46,449 nucleotides of DNA from Akkermansia muciniphila (GTDB lineage: Bacteria; Verrucomicrobiota; Verrucomicrobiia; Verrucomicrobiales; V1-33), in assembly GCA_943333275.1 (NCBI GenBank), contig CALQSQ010000041.1, positions 1-46,449 of the forward strand, given 5' to 3'. The translations under genes and the position numbers were made by a program. Position 1 is the stretch's first letter. The number at the start of each line of letters is the position of its first letter. This document shows, one piece after another, positions 14,900 to 24,093 of this stretch. A model generated the notes under the pieces. It made no database searches. It was not told the DNA's origin and worked only from the letters and a program-made list of their open reading frames with translations.

Positions 14900-16390
14900 A
14901 TGACCCTGCACCAACTGCTCCCTTACATGCCAGCCGCCCGTCCTTCCGGGCCGATGGAGGCGGAGGTATCGGGGGTGACGGCTGATTCACGAGCCGTTAC
15001 CAATGGGTTTCTGTTTTTTGCGCACCGCGGCACCAAGGTGGACGGGCTTCAATTCATCCCCCAGGCCCTCGAGCAGGGAGCTGTGGGGATCGTGGCGGAA
15101 TCCCCCGTGCCTCCCGATTTCCACGGGGCCTGGATTGAGGTGAAAAACGCGCCGCTGGCCCTGGGTGGTGTGGCCAGTGCCATCCATGGAGAGCCATCGC
15201 TTAATTTGCAGGTGGCCGGAGTGACCGGAACCAATGGCAAAACGACCGTCGCTTTTCTGATCCAGCATTTGATCGCCCAAAGCAGGGGGCGCTGTGGAAT
15301 GCTGGGCACGATTCGCTATGATCTGGGAAATAATGAAATCCTTCCCGCCACGCACACCACGCCGGACAGTGCGGAGATGCATCGGCTGCTGGCGGCCATT
15401 CTCGGCAATGGCTGTGCGGGCGTGGCCATGGAGGTTTCCAGCCATGCGGTCGACCAGCAGCGGATTGCGGGCATTGAGTTCGACGCCGCAGTATTTACGA
15501 ATCTGACGCAGGATCACCTGGATTATCATCGCAGCATGGAGGCCTATTTCGAGGCCAAGGCGGCATTCTTCGAGCACCTCATGCATCAGAAGGTGAAGCG
15601 GCATCCGCGCATGGTCATCAACATCGATGACCCGGCGGGCAAGAAACTCGCGGACCGCTACCACGAAAAGGCGGCGGTGACCACCTATGGCATGAGTTAT
15701 GCGGCGGATTTCCGCATCACCGACCTCACCAACACCATCTCAACCACCCAATTCCATCTCCTGGTCGGCGGGAGATCCCTGCTGGTGCGTCTTCCGCTGA
15801 TTGGTCGATTCAATGTCTTCAATGCGGTGGCCGCCCTTGCTGCAGTCCAGGGCATGGGCTACAATCTGCGTGAGGCCGTGCAGCACATGTCCCTGGCGCC
15901 GCAGGTCCCAGGTCGCCTGCAAAGCGTTGGCAGTCAGCGAAATTTCCGCGTCTTCGTCGACTATGCGCACACGCCGGACGCCATGGAAAACGTGCTCCGC
16001 ACGCTCAAGGCTCTCAACCCGCGGCGCATCATCACCGTCTTCGGATGCGGAGGAGACCGCGATGTAACCAAACGGCCGCTCATGGGATCGATTGCAGAAA
16101 ACCTCAGCGACCACGTGATCCTCACCTCCGACAACCCGCGGAGCGAGGATCCGGAGAAAATTCTCAACGATATCCAGCAGGGGCTGCGGGGCAGCACCCA
16201 TACGAAGATCGTGGATCGGGCGGAAGCCATCGCCCTGGCCATCGAGGTGGCGCGGGACGGAGACATCATTCTCATCGCTGGCAAAGGCCACGAGGACTAC
16301 CAAATTTTCGCCGACCGAACCGTAAAATTCGACGATGTGAAAGTGGCCGCGCATTGCCTGCGCGACAAAAAAGAGGCCCAGGACACATGA
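14900..16390 (+). CDS. murE: UDP-MurNAc-L-Ala-D-Glu:meso-diaminopimelate ligase
   Basis: ATP-dependent cytoplasmic ligase adding the third stem-peptide residue. 496 residues from ATG 14900; the frame is open upstream but that part overlaps ftsI. P-loop GTNGKT at 110-115. Other Mur blocks are TTPDSAEMHRLL, EVSSHAVDQQRIAGIEFDAAVFTNLTQDHLDYH in pieces, and VDYAHTPDAMENVL. DNPR at 411-414 is the signature associated with meso-diaminopimelate rather than L-lysine, which points to a Gram-negative-type wall. Its stop overlaps the murF start (ATGA). Confidence 0.95.
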   Translation: MTLHQLLPYMPAARPSGPMEAEVSGVTADSRAVTNGFLFFAHRGTKVDGLQFIPQALEQGAVGIVAESPVPPDFHGAWIEVKNAPLALGGVASAIHGEPSLNLQVAGVTGTNGKTTVAFLIQHLIAQSRGRCGMLGTIRYDLGNNEILPATHTTPDSAEMHRLLAAILGNGCAGVAMEVSSHAVDQQRIAGIEFDAAVFTNLTQDHLDYHRSMEAYFEAKAAFFEHLMHQKVKRHPRMVINIDDPAGKKLADRYHEKAAVTTYGMSYAADFRITDLTNTISTTQFHLLVGGRSLLVRLPLIGRFNVFNAVAALAAVQGMGYNLREAVQHMSLAPQVPGRLQSVGSQRNFRVFVDYAHTPDAMENVLRTLKALNPRRIITVFGCGGDRDVTKRPLMGSIAENLSDHVILTSDNPRSEDPEKILNDIQQGLRGSTHTKIVDRAEAIALAIEVARDGDIILIAGKGHEDYQIFADRTVKFDDVKVAAHCLRDKKEAQDT

Positions 16391-17748
16391 CCCCGCAGAC
16401 TCTCCAGACCCTTGCCGATTGGTGTAACGGGCGCCTGCTCCAGGGCGATCGGGAGGCCATGATCCGGAGTGTTTCCACGGACAGTCGCTCCGTGGCGGGG
16501 GGGCAGTTATTCGTGGCCCTGCAGGGCGAAAATTTTGATGCGCACGATTTTCTGGGATCGGCGGCGGAGCGGGGATGCACGGCCTTTTTAATATCCCGGG
16601 CTCTGGAAAATTATCCGGCCGGAGGCATCATTCTTGTGAAGGATACGCTGCAGGCGCTGCAAGCGCTTGCAGCCGCGTGGCGCCGGGTCTGGGGAGGCCG
16701 CGTGCTGGGGCTCACCGGCAGCAATGGCAAGACCAGCACTAAGGATCTGGTCGCGTCCGTTCTGGGAACGGCCGTCAGAGTCCGTGCCACCAAGGGAAAT
16801 TTAAATAACCATATCGGACTTCCACTCACCATGCTGGCGATGGATGAGGAGGACGAGATTGGGGTGGTGGAACTGGGCATGAATCACCCCGGTGAAATTG
16901 CCCCACTGGCGGCCATTGCCGCTCCCGATGTCGCGATCATTACGAACATCGGCACGGCGCATATCGAATTCATGGGAAGCCGCAAGGCCATAGCTCTGGA
17001 GAAGGGGATGCTGGCCGAGGCTGTGGACGAGGATGGGTGTGTGATTCTCAACGCGGATGATGATTTCACGCCGGCCATCGCCGCCCGAACCTCCGCTTTT
17101 GTGCTTACCGCCGGCTTTGCCGAGCATGCGGACGTGCGCGTCTCAGATGCCCAGACCGTGGCGCCCGGCAGCCGATTTCTTTTGCATTTCCCAAACCTTC
17201 CACCGCTGCCCGTGAGACTTCCAGTGCCGGGACGTCATATGGTGGGGAATGCAGCTCTCGCTGCGGCCGCGGGGTACCATTTTGGCCTGACAGCCGAGGA
17301 AATAATCTCCGGTTTGGAGACCGCGAGCCTGAACAAGGGGCGGCTGCAAATGCGCACGTTGGGTGGACTGCATTTCCTGGATGACAGCTACAACGCCAAT
17401 CCTGATTCGATGCGCGCCGCGCTGGAAACGATGCTCAGTCTGCCCTGCGAGGGGCGCCGCATCGTGGTGCTGGGCCGCATGGGAGAGCTCGGCATCCATG
17501 CAGAACGGGAGCACCGCCAGCTGGGGGAACTCGTCGCATCCATGAAGATTCCGATGCTCTGCACAGTGGGGGATAACGAGGCGCGACTGATTGCCGAAGG
17601 TGCCGCCCGGGGGCCTGTGACGCATCATTTTTCCTCCCACGCTGCGTGCGGTGATTTCCTTAAACAGCAGGCCCATCCGGAGGACTTGATTCTCCTCAAG
17701 GGCAGCCGATCCGCCGCCATGGAGCAAATCCTCACCTCATTTTCCTAA
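16387..17748 (+). CDS. murF: UDP-MurNAc-tripeptide:D-Ala-D-Ala ligase
   Basis: Adds D-Ala-D-Ala to complete the UDP-MurNAc-pentapeptide. 453 residues, starting at the ATG of the ATGA overlap with murE, which argues for translational coupling. The N-terminal domain contains STDSRSVAGGQLFVALQGENFDAHDF, typical of MurF. The P-loop is GSNGKT at 111-116. Later blocks are RATKGNLNNHIGLPLT, ELGMNHPGEI, NIGTAHIEFMGS and DDSYNANPDSMRAAL. All match the family. No ddl gene for making D-Ala-D-Ala is found in the window. Confidence 0.95.
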   Translation: MTPQTLQTLADWCNGRLLQGDREAMIRSVSTDSRSVAGGQLFVALQGENFDAHDFLGSAAERGCTAFLISRALENYPAGGIILVKDTLQALQALAAAWRRVWGGRVLGLTGSNGKTSTKDLVASVLGTAVRVRATKGNLNNHIGLPLTMLAMDEEDEIGVVELGMNHPGEIAPLAAIAAPDVAIITNIGTAHIEFMGSRKAIALEKGMLAEAVDEDGCVILNADDDFTPAIAARTSAFVLTAGFAEHADVRVSDAQTVAPGSRFLLHFPNLPPLPVRLPVPGRHMVGNAALAAAAGYHFGLTAEEIISGLETASLNKGRLQMRTLGGLHFLDDSYNANPDSMRAALETMLSLPCEGRRIVVLGRMGELGIHAEREHRQLGELVASMKIPMLCTVGDNEARLIAEGAARGPVTHHFSSHAACGDFLKQQAHPEDLILLKGSRSAAMEQILTSFS

Positions 17749-17750
17749 TC

Positions 17751-18899
17751 ATGCTCTTCTGGATTTACGAATACTTCCAACAACGCCGCATCGCAGAGGG
17801 GTTGTCTGTGTCGCTGATCGATAAGATCACGAATGTGTTTCAGTATGAGACTTTTCGCGCCATCATGGCCGGGCTGGTTTCGCTGATTTTTGTGCTCATC
17901 ATTGGCAACCGGATCATTCGCAAGTTGCTCTCCCTGAAAATGGGGCAGCCGATCCGCACTGCTGAGGAGGTTAATGCGCTCTATGCCCTGCATGAGGGGA
18001 AGAAAGGCACCCCGACCATGGGGGGCATTATGATCGTGATGGCGTTTGTCGTGGCCATTGCCATCTGCGGCAAATGGTCCAACCCCTATCTCTGGATCAC
18101 CCTCTTCGTCACGGTGGCGATGGGGCTTTTGGGCTTCTGGGATGATTACCTCAAGGTGGCCAAGAAAAACAGCAAGGGTGTGAGTGAAAAGTTTAAACTT
18201 ACCTTCCAATTGGTGGTCGCCTTTGCTGCCGCAGTCTGCATCTACCGGACGCATCCCACTTATTTTGGACAGCTTTGGATTCCATTTGTGAAGGAGGCCG
18301 TTATTCAGGACATGGGCTGGTGGACGGTGCCGTTTTTTGTGGTTGTGATTGTGGGGTCATCCAATGCCGTGAATCTGACCGACGGTCTGGACGGTCTCGC
18401 CACGGGATGCACGCTGCCGGTGGCCTTCACCTATGGCATTTTCAACTACCTGCACGGTCGCGTTGATGCCGCCAATCACCTCAACCTGCCCCACGATCTG
18501 CTCGCGGCGGATGTGGCCATTGCCAGCTTCTCCCTCCTGGGGGCCGCGTTGGGATTCCTCTGGTTCAACTGCGCGCCGGCCCGGGTCTTCATGGGTGACA
18601 CGGGCGCGCTGGCGATCGGTGGTGCCATTGCGGTCATGGCGATCAGTTGCAAGCAGGAGGTAACCCTGGTGATTGTCGGCGGCGTGTTCGTGGCGGAGGC
18701 GGCTTCGGTAATTCTGCAGCGGCTCTATTTCAAATACACGCGCAGGAAATACGGGGAAGGGAGGCGGATTTTTAAAATGTCCCCTCTGCATCACCATTTT
18801 GAACTCTGCGGCTGGAAGGAAACGCAGGTGGTCGTCCGCTTCTGGATCGTGGGCATCGTCTGTGCCCTGCTTGGACTCGCGACTTTGAAATTGCGCTAA
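17751..18899 (+). CDS. mraY: Phospho-N-acetylmuramoyl-pentapeptide transferase
   Basis: Integral membrane enzyme that transfers phospho-MurNAc-pentapeptide to undecaprenyl phosphate, giving lipid I. 382 residues with about ten hydrophobic segments. Diagnostic sites: KKGTPTMGG, GFWDDYLK (Asp131-Asp132), NAVNLTDGLDGLA (around Asp211), FMGDTGALAIGG, and the HHH cluster at 347-349 in SPLHHHFE. It starts 2 bases after murF. The loop around FNYLHGRVDAANHLNLPHDL is somewhat longer than in short homologues. Confidence 0.96.
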   Translation: MLFWIYEYFQQRRIAEGLSVSLIDKITNVFQYETFRAIMAGLVSLIFVLIIGNRIIRKLLSLKMGQPIRTAEEVNALYALHEGKKGTPTMGGIMIVMAFVVAIAICGKWSNPYLWITLFVTVAMGLLGFWDDYLKVAKKNSKGVSEKFKLTFQLVVAFAAAVCIYRTHPTYFGQLWIPFVKEAVIQDMGWWTVPFFVVVIVGSSNAVNLTDGLDGLATGCTLPVAFTYGIFNYLHGRVDAANHLNLPHDLLAADVAIASFSLLGAALGFLWFNCAPARVFMGDTGALAIGGAIAVMAISCKQEVTLVIVGGVFVAEAASVILQRLYFKYTRRKYGEGRRIFKMSPLHHHFELCGWKETQVVVRFWIVGIVCALLGLATLKLR

Positions 18900-18904
18900 C
18901 TCTC

Positions 18905-20230
18905 ATGAAATATTCCGGTCAATCCATTGCGGTCCTCGGCTGTGCCACCAGTGGCATCGCTGCTGCGCGCCTGGCCAGACATCATGGCGCGCAGGTGACC
19001 CTGCTGGATTCCTCGGACAGCGAGGCGGTGCAATTGCGCGCGAAACCGCTGCGCGACCAGGGATTCTCCGTCCTGCTGGGGAACGCCGCGCTCACGACGA
19101 GGCGGAAATTTGACTTGGTGATTCTGAGCCCCGGCATCGATCCGGCATGGCCGCTGGCCAGGCGCTATTTGGAACGCGGGATTCGCTGCATCGGCGAATT
19201 GGAATTTGCCTGGGAAAACTGCAGAAAACCAGTTATCGCCATCACGGGCACCAACGGCAAGACCACCACCACGGAACTCATCGAGCGCCTGCTGCTGGCG
19301 GCGGGCATCAAGACCATCGCAGGTGCGAACTACGGAGTGGCCTTCTCCGAGTTGATTTTGGAGGGCGCACCGGTCGATGTATATACGCTGGAGGTCAGTT
19401 CCTTTCAGTTGGAATTGATCGAAACCTTTCATCCCAAAATAGCGGTGTGGTTGAATTTTGCCCCGGACCATCTCGACCGCCATCCCAATCTGGAGGCGTA
19501 TCGCAAGGCGAAGCAGCGCATCTTTGAAAATCAAACACCAGACGACATTGCGATCATCAATGGTGCGGAGTCCTACCCGGAAATGGCCGCTCAAAAGGTG
19601 ACCTTCAGCGCCTTCATGATCGACACGGAATACCACCTGAGGGTCGGAAAAATCTGGCATCAAAACGAGCGCCTGTTTGACATGGCGAAAACAAATCTGC
19701 GCGGATTGCACAATGCTGAAAACGTCATGGCTGCAGTCGCCGCCGCCAGGGCCATGGGAATCGGATACGAGACCATGGAGAAAACCCTCGCCACCTACCG
19801 TCCCCCAAAACACCGTTGTGAATATGTGGCCACGATCGGGGGGCGTGAATTCATCAACGATTCCAAGGCCACGAATCTTCATGCGATGGAAAGCGCCCTG
19901 CGCGGGTTTGAGCAACCCGTGATCCTGATTGCGGGCGGCAAGCAAAAGGGGCTCGATTACGCTCCGCTCACGCCGCTGGTAAAGGCAAAAACCCGGTGTG
20001 TTTACACGATCGGCGAAATCAAGGATTTGCTGACCCGGACCTGGGGCGATGCCGTGCCCACCCAGTCCTGCGAATCGCTGGAGGATGCGGTGCAGCGGAG
20101 TTTTCAAGTCGCCGAGCCCGGTGAAACGATTCTGTTTTCACCCGGCACATCCTCGTTCGACATGTTTCAGGGCTACGACCACCGGGGCCAGGTTTTTTGC
20201 GATATTGTCCACCAACTTGAAGAATTATGA
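18905..20230 (+). CDS. murD: UDP-MurNAc-L-alanine:D-glutamate ligase
   Basis: Cytoplasmic Mur ligase adding D-Glu to UDP-MurNAc-L-Ala. 441 residues. The N-terminal Rossmann-like domain has VLGCATSGIAAARLA. The P-loop is GTNGKT at 115-120. Further signatures are LEVSSFQLE, WLNFAPDHLDRH, NDSKATNLHAMESAL, LIAGGKQKGLDY and the terminal FSPGTSSFDMFQGYDHRG. It begins 5 bases after mraY and ends with an ATGA overlap into the LysM gene. Confidence 0.95.
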   Translation: MKYSGQSIAVLGCATSGIAAARLARHHGAQVTLLDSSDSEAVQLRAKPLRDQGFSVLLGNAALTTRRKFDLVILSPGIDPAWPLARRYLERGIRCIGELEFAWENCRKPVIAITGTNGKTTTTELIERLLLAAGIKTIAGANYGVAFSELILEGAPVDVYTLEVSSFQLELIETFHPKIAVWLNFAPDHLDRHPNLEAYRKAKQRIFENQTPDDIAIINGAESYPEMAAQKVTFSAFMIDTEYHLRVGKIWHQNERLFDMAKTNLRGLHNAENVMAAVAAARAMGIGYETMEKTLATYRPPKHRCEYVATIGGREFINDSKATNLHAMESALRGFEQPVILIAGGKQKGLDYAPLTPLVKAKTRCVYTIGEIKDLLTRTWGDAVPTQSCESLEDAVQRSFQVAEPGETILFSPGTSSFDMFQGYDHRGQVFCDIVHQLEEL

Positions 20231-21126
20231 AAACGCCGACCAACTCAAATCAAAAGGTACGAAACATCACCCGGCTGCGCGAAAAGCTCAAGCGCAAGGC
20301 GCCCCGCCGCCCTTCCCGGAAGGGCCGACATACAATCCCGGCCAACCTTACGAGGGAATCACAGTGGGAGAGTGGAGGTGAGCCCCCCCAGGTCCGGACA
20401 TCCCGAATGTTCATAGGCATGCTTTCACTTCATTTGGTGGCCGCCATCGGTCTGGTGGCTTTTCACTACTTTGGTCATGATCCTGCTCCCAAAATGATGA
20501 GTCAGAAATCTGTCCCAAACGCAAATCCTTCGCACCCGGTGGCAGCAGCTGTTCCCTCCGTTCCCGCTCCCGGCATTACCGCGAAACCCTCCGCCTCCCC
20601 GGTTATTCAGGGCGCGATGGCCGAGCACATTGTCCGCATGGATGAGACCTGGGACAGCATTGCGGCTGCAAGAGGATTGACGGTTGAGGAACTTAAGAAC
20701 GCCAATCCCGGCGTGGACTGCAATGTGGGGCGACTCCTGATGCTGCCCTCCACCCCCAACGTGATCAGCGCAGCGCCCCTGCCTTCCAAAACCCCCGGCA
20801 CCCCCATTCCACCCCGGGCTGCCTTGGATGAAAATGATTCCAAAAAATCGGTCATTCGGTATGCTCCAAATCCCGATCTGGTCCCCACCATCGCTCCGCC
20901 GCCCGTGACCCCATCAACCAGCGCCCAAACGGGAGCCCCGGTGAAAGCATCAGCCGTGGTTGCATCCACCAGCGCCAAAGTCCATGTCGTGTCGAAGGGT
21001 GAGACCATTTTCAGCATCGCGAAGCGCCACCGCATCAGCGAAAAAGCGCTCATGAAATTCAATGGCATTAGTGATGCCGCAAAAATTCACCCAGGCCAAA
21101 AATTGAAGATGCCAAATCAGAATTAG
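20227..21126 (+). CDS. LysM-domain membrane protein in the dcw operon
   Basis: 299 residues with a highly basic N-terminus (KLKRKAPRRPSRKGRH), one membrane segment (about 60-78, FIGMLSLHLVAAIGLVAFHYF), then two LysM-like peptidoglycan-binding modules separated by a Pro/Ser/Ala-rich linker. The first is EHIVRMDETWDSIAAARGL onward (about 136-178); the C-terminal one is the clear match (HVVSKGETIFSIAKRHRIS onward, about 255-297). Translational coupling to murD by ATGA overlap and the next gene ftsW suggest a wall or division role. It is not a standard dcw gene and I know no assigned function. It may anchor or sense septal glycan. Confidence 0.85.
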   Translation: MKTPTNSNQKVRNITRLREKLKRKAPRRPSRKGRHTIPANLTRESQWESGGEPPQVRTSRMFIGMLSLHLVAAIGLVAFHYFGHDPAPKMMSQKSVPNANPSHPVAAAVPSVPAPGITAKPSASPVIQGAMAEHIVRMDETWDSIAAARGLTVEELKNANPGVDCNVGRLLMLPSTPNVISAAPLPSKTPGTPIPPRAALDENDSKKSVIRYAPNPDLVPTIAPPPVTPSTSAQTGAPVKASAVVASTSAKVHVVSKGETIFSIAKRHRISEKALMKFNGISDAAKIHPGQKLKMPNQN

Positions 21127-21159
21127 GGACTAGACTTGATATTCAAGCTTTCCTAATTT

Positions 21160-22299
21160 ATGGCCCGAAAAAGTGCTGCCCTGCTTATCTGCTGCATGCT
21201 GCCCCTGCTCGCATTGGGGTTTATCATGCAGATTAGCATCGGACCGTTTACCATTGGAAACAACGGTGACCCCTATGCTGAAGTGAAGCGGCAAATGATG
21301 TTTGCGGGCATCGGCACCCTTCTGCTGTGGTTCATGTTAAAAATCGACTACCGCAGGCTTGCCCAGTGGTCCTGGGTGATTTTCGGGATTGCAGCCGTGC
21401 TGCTGGGGCTTTGCCTGGTCCCTGGCATCGGTATGGAACTCAATGGGGCACGACGCTGGATTCGGATTCCGGGAGGCACCTTTCAGCCCTCGGAATTTGC
21501 GAAGATTGCCGGTATTATCAGTGTGGCAGCCTGGTGTGCCAGGCATCCTGAGCAACGCCGGACTTTTACCAGGGGGTTCTTGATCCCACTGGTAATTGCC
21601 GGGGTCCTCATACTGATGATCGGTGGGGAGATCGACCTTGGAAATGCCGCGCTGCTGGCCATCGGCGCGTTGTCGGTGGTCTTTGCCGCGGGAGCGCGCC
21701 TTCGCTACCTGGCCATGTCGGTACTCCCGATCGTTGGGGGCTTTGGGGCTGTGGTTTATTTCCTTCCGGAGCGGATGGGTCGCTTTCTGGCCTTTCTTGA
21801 TTTGGAAAAGTACCGGGCGGGAGATGGAATGCAGCAACTGCTTTGCCTCAGTGCCTATGCCAGCGGCGCGATCGGTGGACAGGGCGTGGGCAACAGCCGT
21901 CAGAAGATGGGCTCACTTCCGTATGCCAACAGCGACATGATCTCCGCCATCATCGGCGAGGAGTTCGGCGGTCTGTTTTGTCTGGGGATGGTGGTGGTTT
22001 ACTCCCTCCTGTGCATTGCCGGTTTCTTCATCGCCATCCATGCGCCGGATCGCTTTGGTAAGTTGCTGGGTTTTGGCATCGTCAGTCTACTTGCCTCACA
22101 GACTTTCATTCATCTGGGAGTCACTACTGCGATGCTGCCGAACAAGGGGATGCCGCTGCCGTTCGTCAGCGCTGGTGGTTCCAATCTTATCTGCCTCATG
22201 CTGGCGGTGGGAATCCTGCTCAACATTCACAAGCAGGGCATGCAAATGCGCTCGCAGGACGTCCTGCTGGGGCGCGCCAAATTCACCCCGGCGGTCTGA
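21160..22299 (+). CDS. ftsW: FtsW, septal peptidoglycan polymerase
   Basis: SEDS-family membrane glycosyltransferase that polymerises lipid II at the septum with FtsI. 379 residues, about ten membrane segments. Family marks are GARRWIRIPGGTFQPSEFAKI, EIDLGNAALLAIGALSVVFAAGA, IGGQGVGNSRQKMGSLPYANSDMISAIIGEEFGG and KGMPLPFVSAGGSN. FtsW rather than RodA is inferred from its place between murD and murG. The gene starts 33 bases after the LysM gene with no Shine-Dalgarno motif. Confidence 0.93.
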   Translation: MARKSAALLICCMLPLLALGFIMQISIGPFTIGNNGDPYAEVKRQMMFAGIGTLLLWFMLKIDYRRLAQWSWVIFGIAAVLLGLCLVPGIGMELNGARRWIRIPGGTFQPSEFAKIAGIISVAAWCARHPEQRRTFTRGFLIPLVIAGVLILMIGGEIDLGNAALLAIGALSVVFAAGARLRYLAMSVLPIVGGFGAVVYFLPERMGRFLAFLDLEKYRAGDGMQQLLCLSAYASGAIGGQGVGNSRQKMGSLPYANSDMISAIIGEEFGGLFCLGMVVVYSLLCIAGFFIAIHAPDRFGKLLGFGIVSLLASQTFIHLGVTTAMLPNKGMPLPFVSAGGSNLICLMLAVGILLNIHKQGMQMRSQDVLLGRAKFTPAV

Positions 22300-22304
22300 A
22301 AATC

Positions 22305-23417
22305 ATGTCGCTCAAAATCGTCATCGCCTGCGGTGGAACCGGCGGGCACCTCTTTCCGGGGATCGCCGTCGCGCAGGCGGCCCAAGCTCGCGGCCATGAG
22401 GTTCGGGTGCTCATTTCGGAAAAAAATATCGATGCCCTCGCCAGTGAAGGGCACGACCAGTTGCGCTTTGAAAAAATTGCCGCCATCGCCATGCCGCCCG
22501 TCCTTTCCCTGAGGATGGTGAAATTCCTCTGGCGCTGCTGGCGCACGACTGCTGCCTGCAAAAAGCTGCTGCGCGATTTCGGTGCCGATGCCGTGCTCGG
22601 CATGGGAGGCTTCACGTCCCTGCCCCCGTTGTATGCCGGTCGGAAGTTGAAACTTCCCACCCTGCTGCACGAATCCAATGCCATCCCTGGAAAATCCAAT
22701 CTTCTCTCGGCCCGGTTCTGTGATCTGGTGCTGCTGGGTCTGGGTGAGTGCGCCAGCTATTTTCCCAAGGCTAGGACCAGCGTGGTGGGCACGCCGCTTC
22801 GCGAAGCCCTGCGCGCGCCTGTGGATCGTCAGGAGGCCGCCGCCTTTTTTGGAATGGATCCGCAGCGCCCGGTGCTCCTGGTGATGGGTGGAAGCCAGGG
22901 CGCCCGCGGCGTCAACGAAACCGTCCTGTCCGTGATTCCTCAATTGGATCCGCAGAGCCTGCAAATCATCCACCTGACAGGTCCCCAGGAATTCAACGCG
23001 GTGCAGGCAGCTTACCGGGCATTTCCACACCGCAGCCACGTGGCCCCCTTCTGTCAGCGGATGGAATATGCCTATGCGCTGGCCACGCTGTGCATTTCCA
23101 GAGCAGGAGCCTCCAGTCTTACAGAATTGAGTGCCTTTGGCCTGCCCACCATACTCATTCCCTATCCCCACGCGGCGGAGGATCATCAGACAAAAAATGC
23201 CGAGGTGTTCACCAGAGCCCATGCCGCCCTCATGGTCCAGGAACGCGACCTGAGCACCGGCAGACTGCTCAATATGATTCAGGATCTGCTGACTCATGAG
23301 GAGGCCCGCCGGAACCTGCAGTCGAATATGCGAAATCTCAGTCCCGCGAATTCCGCCGAATTGGTATGCACCGTCATTGAGGAACTGTGCGCCGAACCCC
23401 GCTTTGGCCGCAAATAA
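22305..23417 (+). CDS. murG: UDP-GlcNAc:undecaprenyl-PP-MurNAc-pentapeptide GlcNAc transferase
   Basis: GT28 glycosyltransferase that converts lipid I to lipid II on the inner face of the membrane. 370 residues. The N-terminal glycine loop is GGTGGH (10-15). Further marks are GMGGFTSLPPLYAGRKL, HESNAIPGKSN, LVMGGSQGARGVN, and the UDP-GlcNAc-binding block ISRAGASSLTELSAFGLPTI followed by IPYPHAAEDHQTKNA. It is the last gene of the operon here. The next gene is convergent plsC, 26 bases away, so the usual murC/murB/ddl/ftsQAZ continuation is absent. Confidence 0.95.
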   Translation: MSLKIVIACGGTGGHLFPGIAVAQAAQARGHEVRVLISEKNIDALASEGHDQLRFEKIAAIAMPPVLSLRMVKFLWRCWRTTAACKKLLRDFGADAVLGMGGFTSLPPLYAGRKLKLPTLLHESNAIPGKSNLLSARFCDLVLLGLGECASYFPKARTSVVGTPLREALRAPVDRQEAAAFFGMDPQRPVLLVMGGSQGARGVNETVLSVIPQLDPQSLQIIHLTGPQEFNAVQAAYRAFPHRSHVAPFCQRMEYAYALATLCISRAGASSLTELSAFGLPTILIPYPHAAEDHQTKNAEVFTRAHAALMVQERDLSTGRLLNMIQDLLTHEEARRNLQSNMRNLSPANSAELVCTVIEELCAEPRFGRK

Positions 23418-23443
23418 TCGAGGAGGGATTTTCAAAGGCTGAT

Positions 23444-24079
23444 TCAGCGGGCCTTGGGCAGGAGTTCAGGAGGACATTCCAGGCTGGCGATGGCCTGCAT
23501 CATCCTATCGCTCAGGTGCTGATAAGCTCCCTTTCCCGCGTTGCAGTCCTCATCGGTGAAATGCAGGATATTTCCAATTACCACCGTGATTCTGCGCAAT
23601 TTGATTTTCTTCTCCCCCGGAGGTAGGGCCTCGTGCGCGCCGAAAATCCTCATGGGCAGCACGGCCGCGCGCGTTTTCGCGGCGATAAATCCGGCCCCGG
23701 CTTCCGCAGGTTGGAGATTTCCGTCGAGGCTGCGCTGACCTTCCGGAAAGATCAGAACCTGCTCTCCGGCCTTCAGAATGCGCATGACGGCCTTGAGTGA
23801 TCCGACCTCGGGTTTGTCCTGATCCACTGGAACCACGTTCAGTCGGGGAAAGAGCCAGCGGGCCACCGGATTGCTATACAGGGTGCTGCGGGCCAGGAAA
23901 TGAATATCGGTGGCCAGGGAAATGGCCACAAGCGGAGGGTCAAAGTAGCTCGCATGATTCGCCACGATCAGCAAAGGACCGGTGTGCTTGGCCCGTTCCG
24001 CGTGCAGAACTCGGTGCCGAAAGAGCAGTTTGGCAACCAGGCTCGCGGCCAGATGACAAAGGCGGTAGGTCAGGCGCAT
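23444..24079 (-). CDS. plsC: 1-acyl-glycerol-3-phosphate acyltransferase
   Basis: Membrane-associated acyltransferase that makes phosphatidic acid in phospholipid synthesis. 211 residues. It has the catalytic NHxxxxD motif in VANHASYFDPP, and the substrate-binding FPEGQRS motif, both in the expected order and spacing. It lies 14 bases after cmk, as in many bacteria where cmk and plsC are paired. Closely related lysophospholipid acyltransferases cannot be excluded. Confidence 0.9.
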   Translation of the reverse strand: MRLTYRLCHLAASLVAKLLFRHRVLHAERAKHTGPLLIVANHASYFDPPLVAISLATDIHFLARSTLYSNPVARWLFPRLNVVPVDQDKPEVGSLKAVMRILKAGEQVLIFPEGQRSLDGNLQPAEAGAGFIAAKTRAAVLPMRIFGAHEALPPGEKKIKLRRITVVIGNILHFTDEDCNAGKGAYQHLSDRMMQAIASLECPPELLPKAR

Positions 24080-24093
24080 GGAACTTGAAGTAT

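Noticed and set aside
18896-20107. 403-codon open frame opposite murD
   Set aside because: Antisense shadow of a conserved Mur ligase; no independent support.
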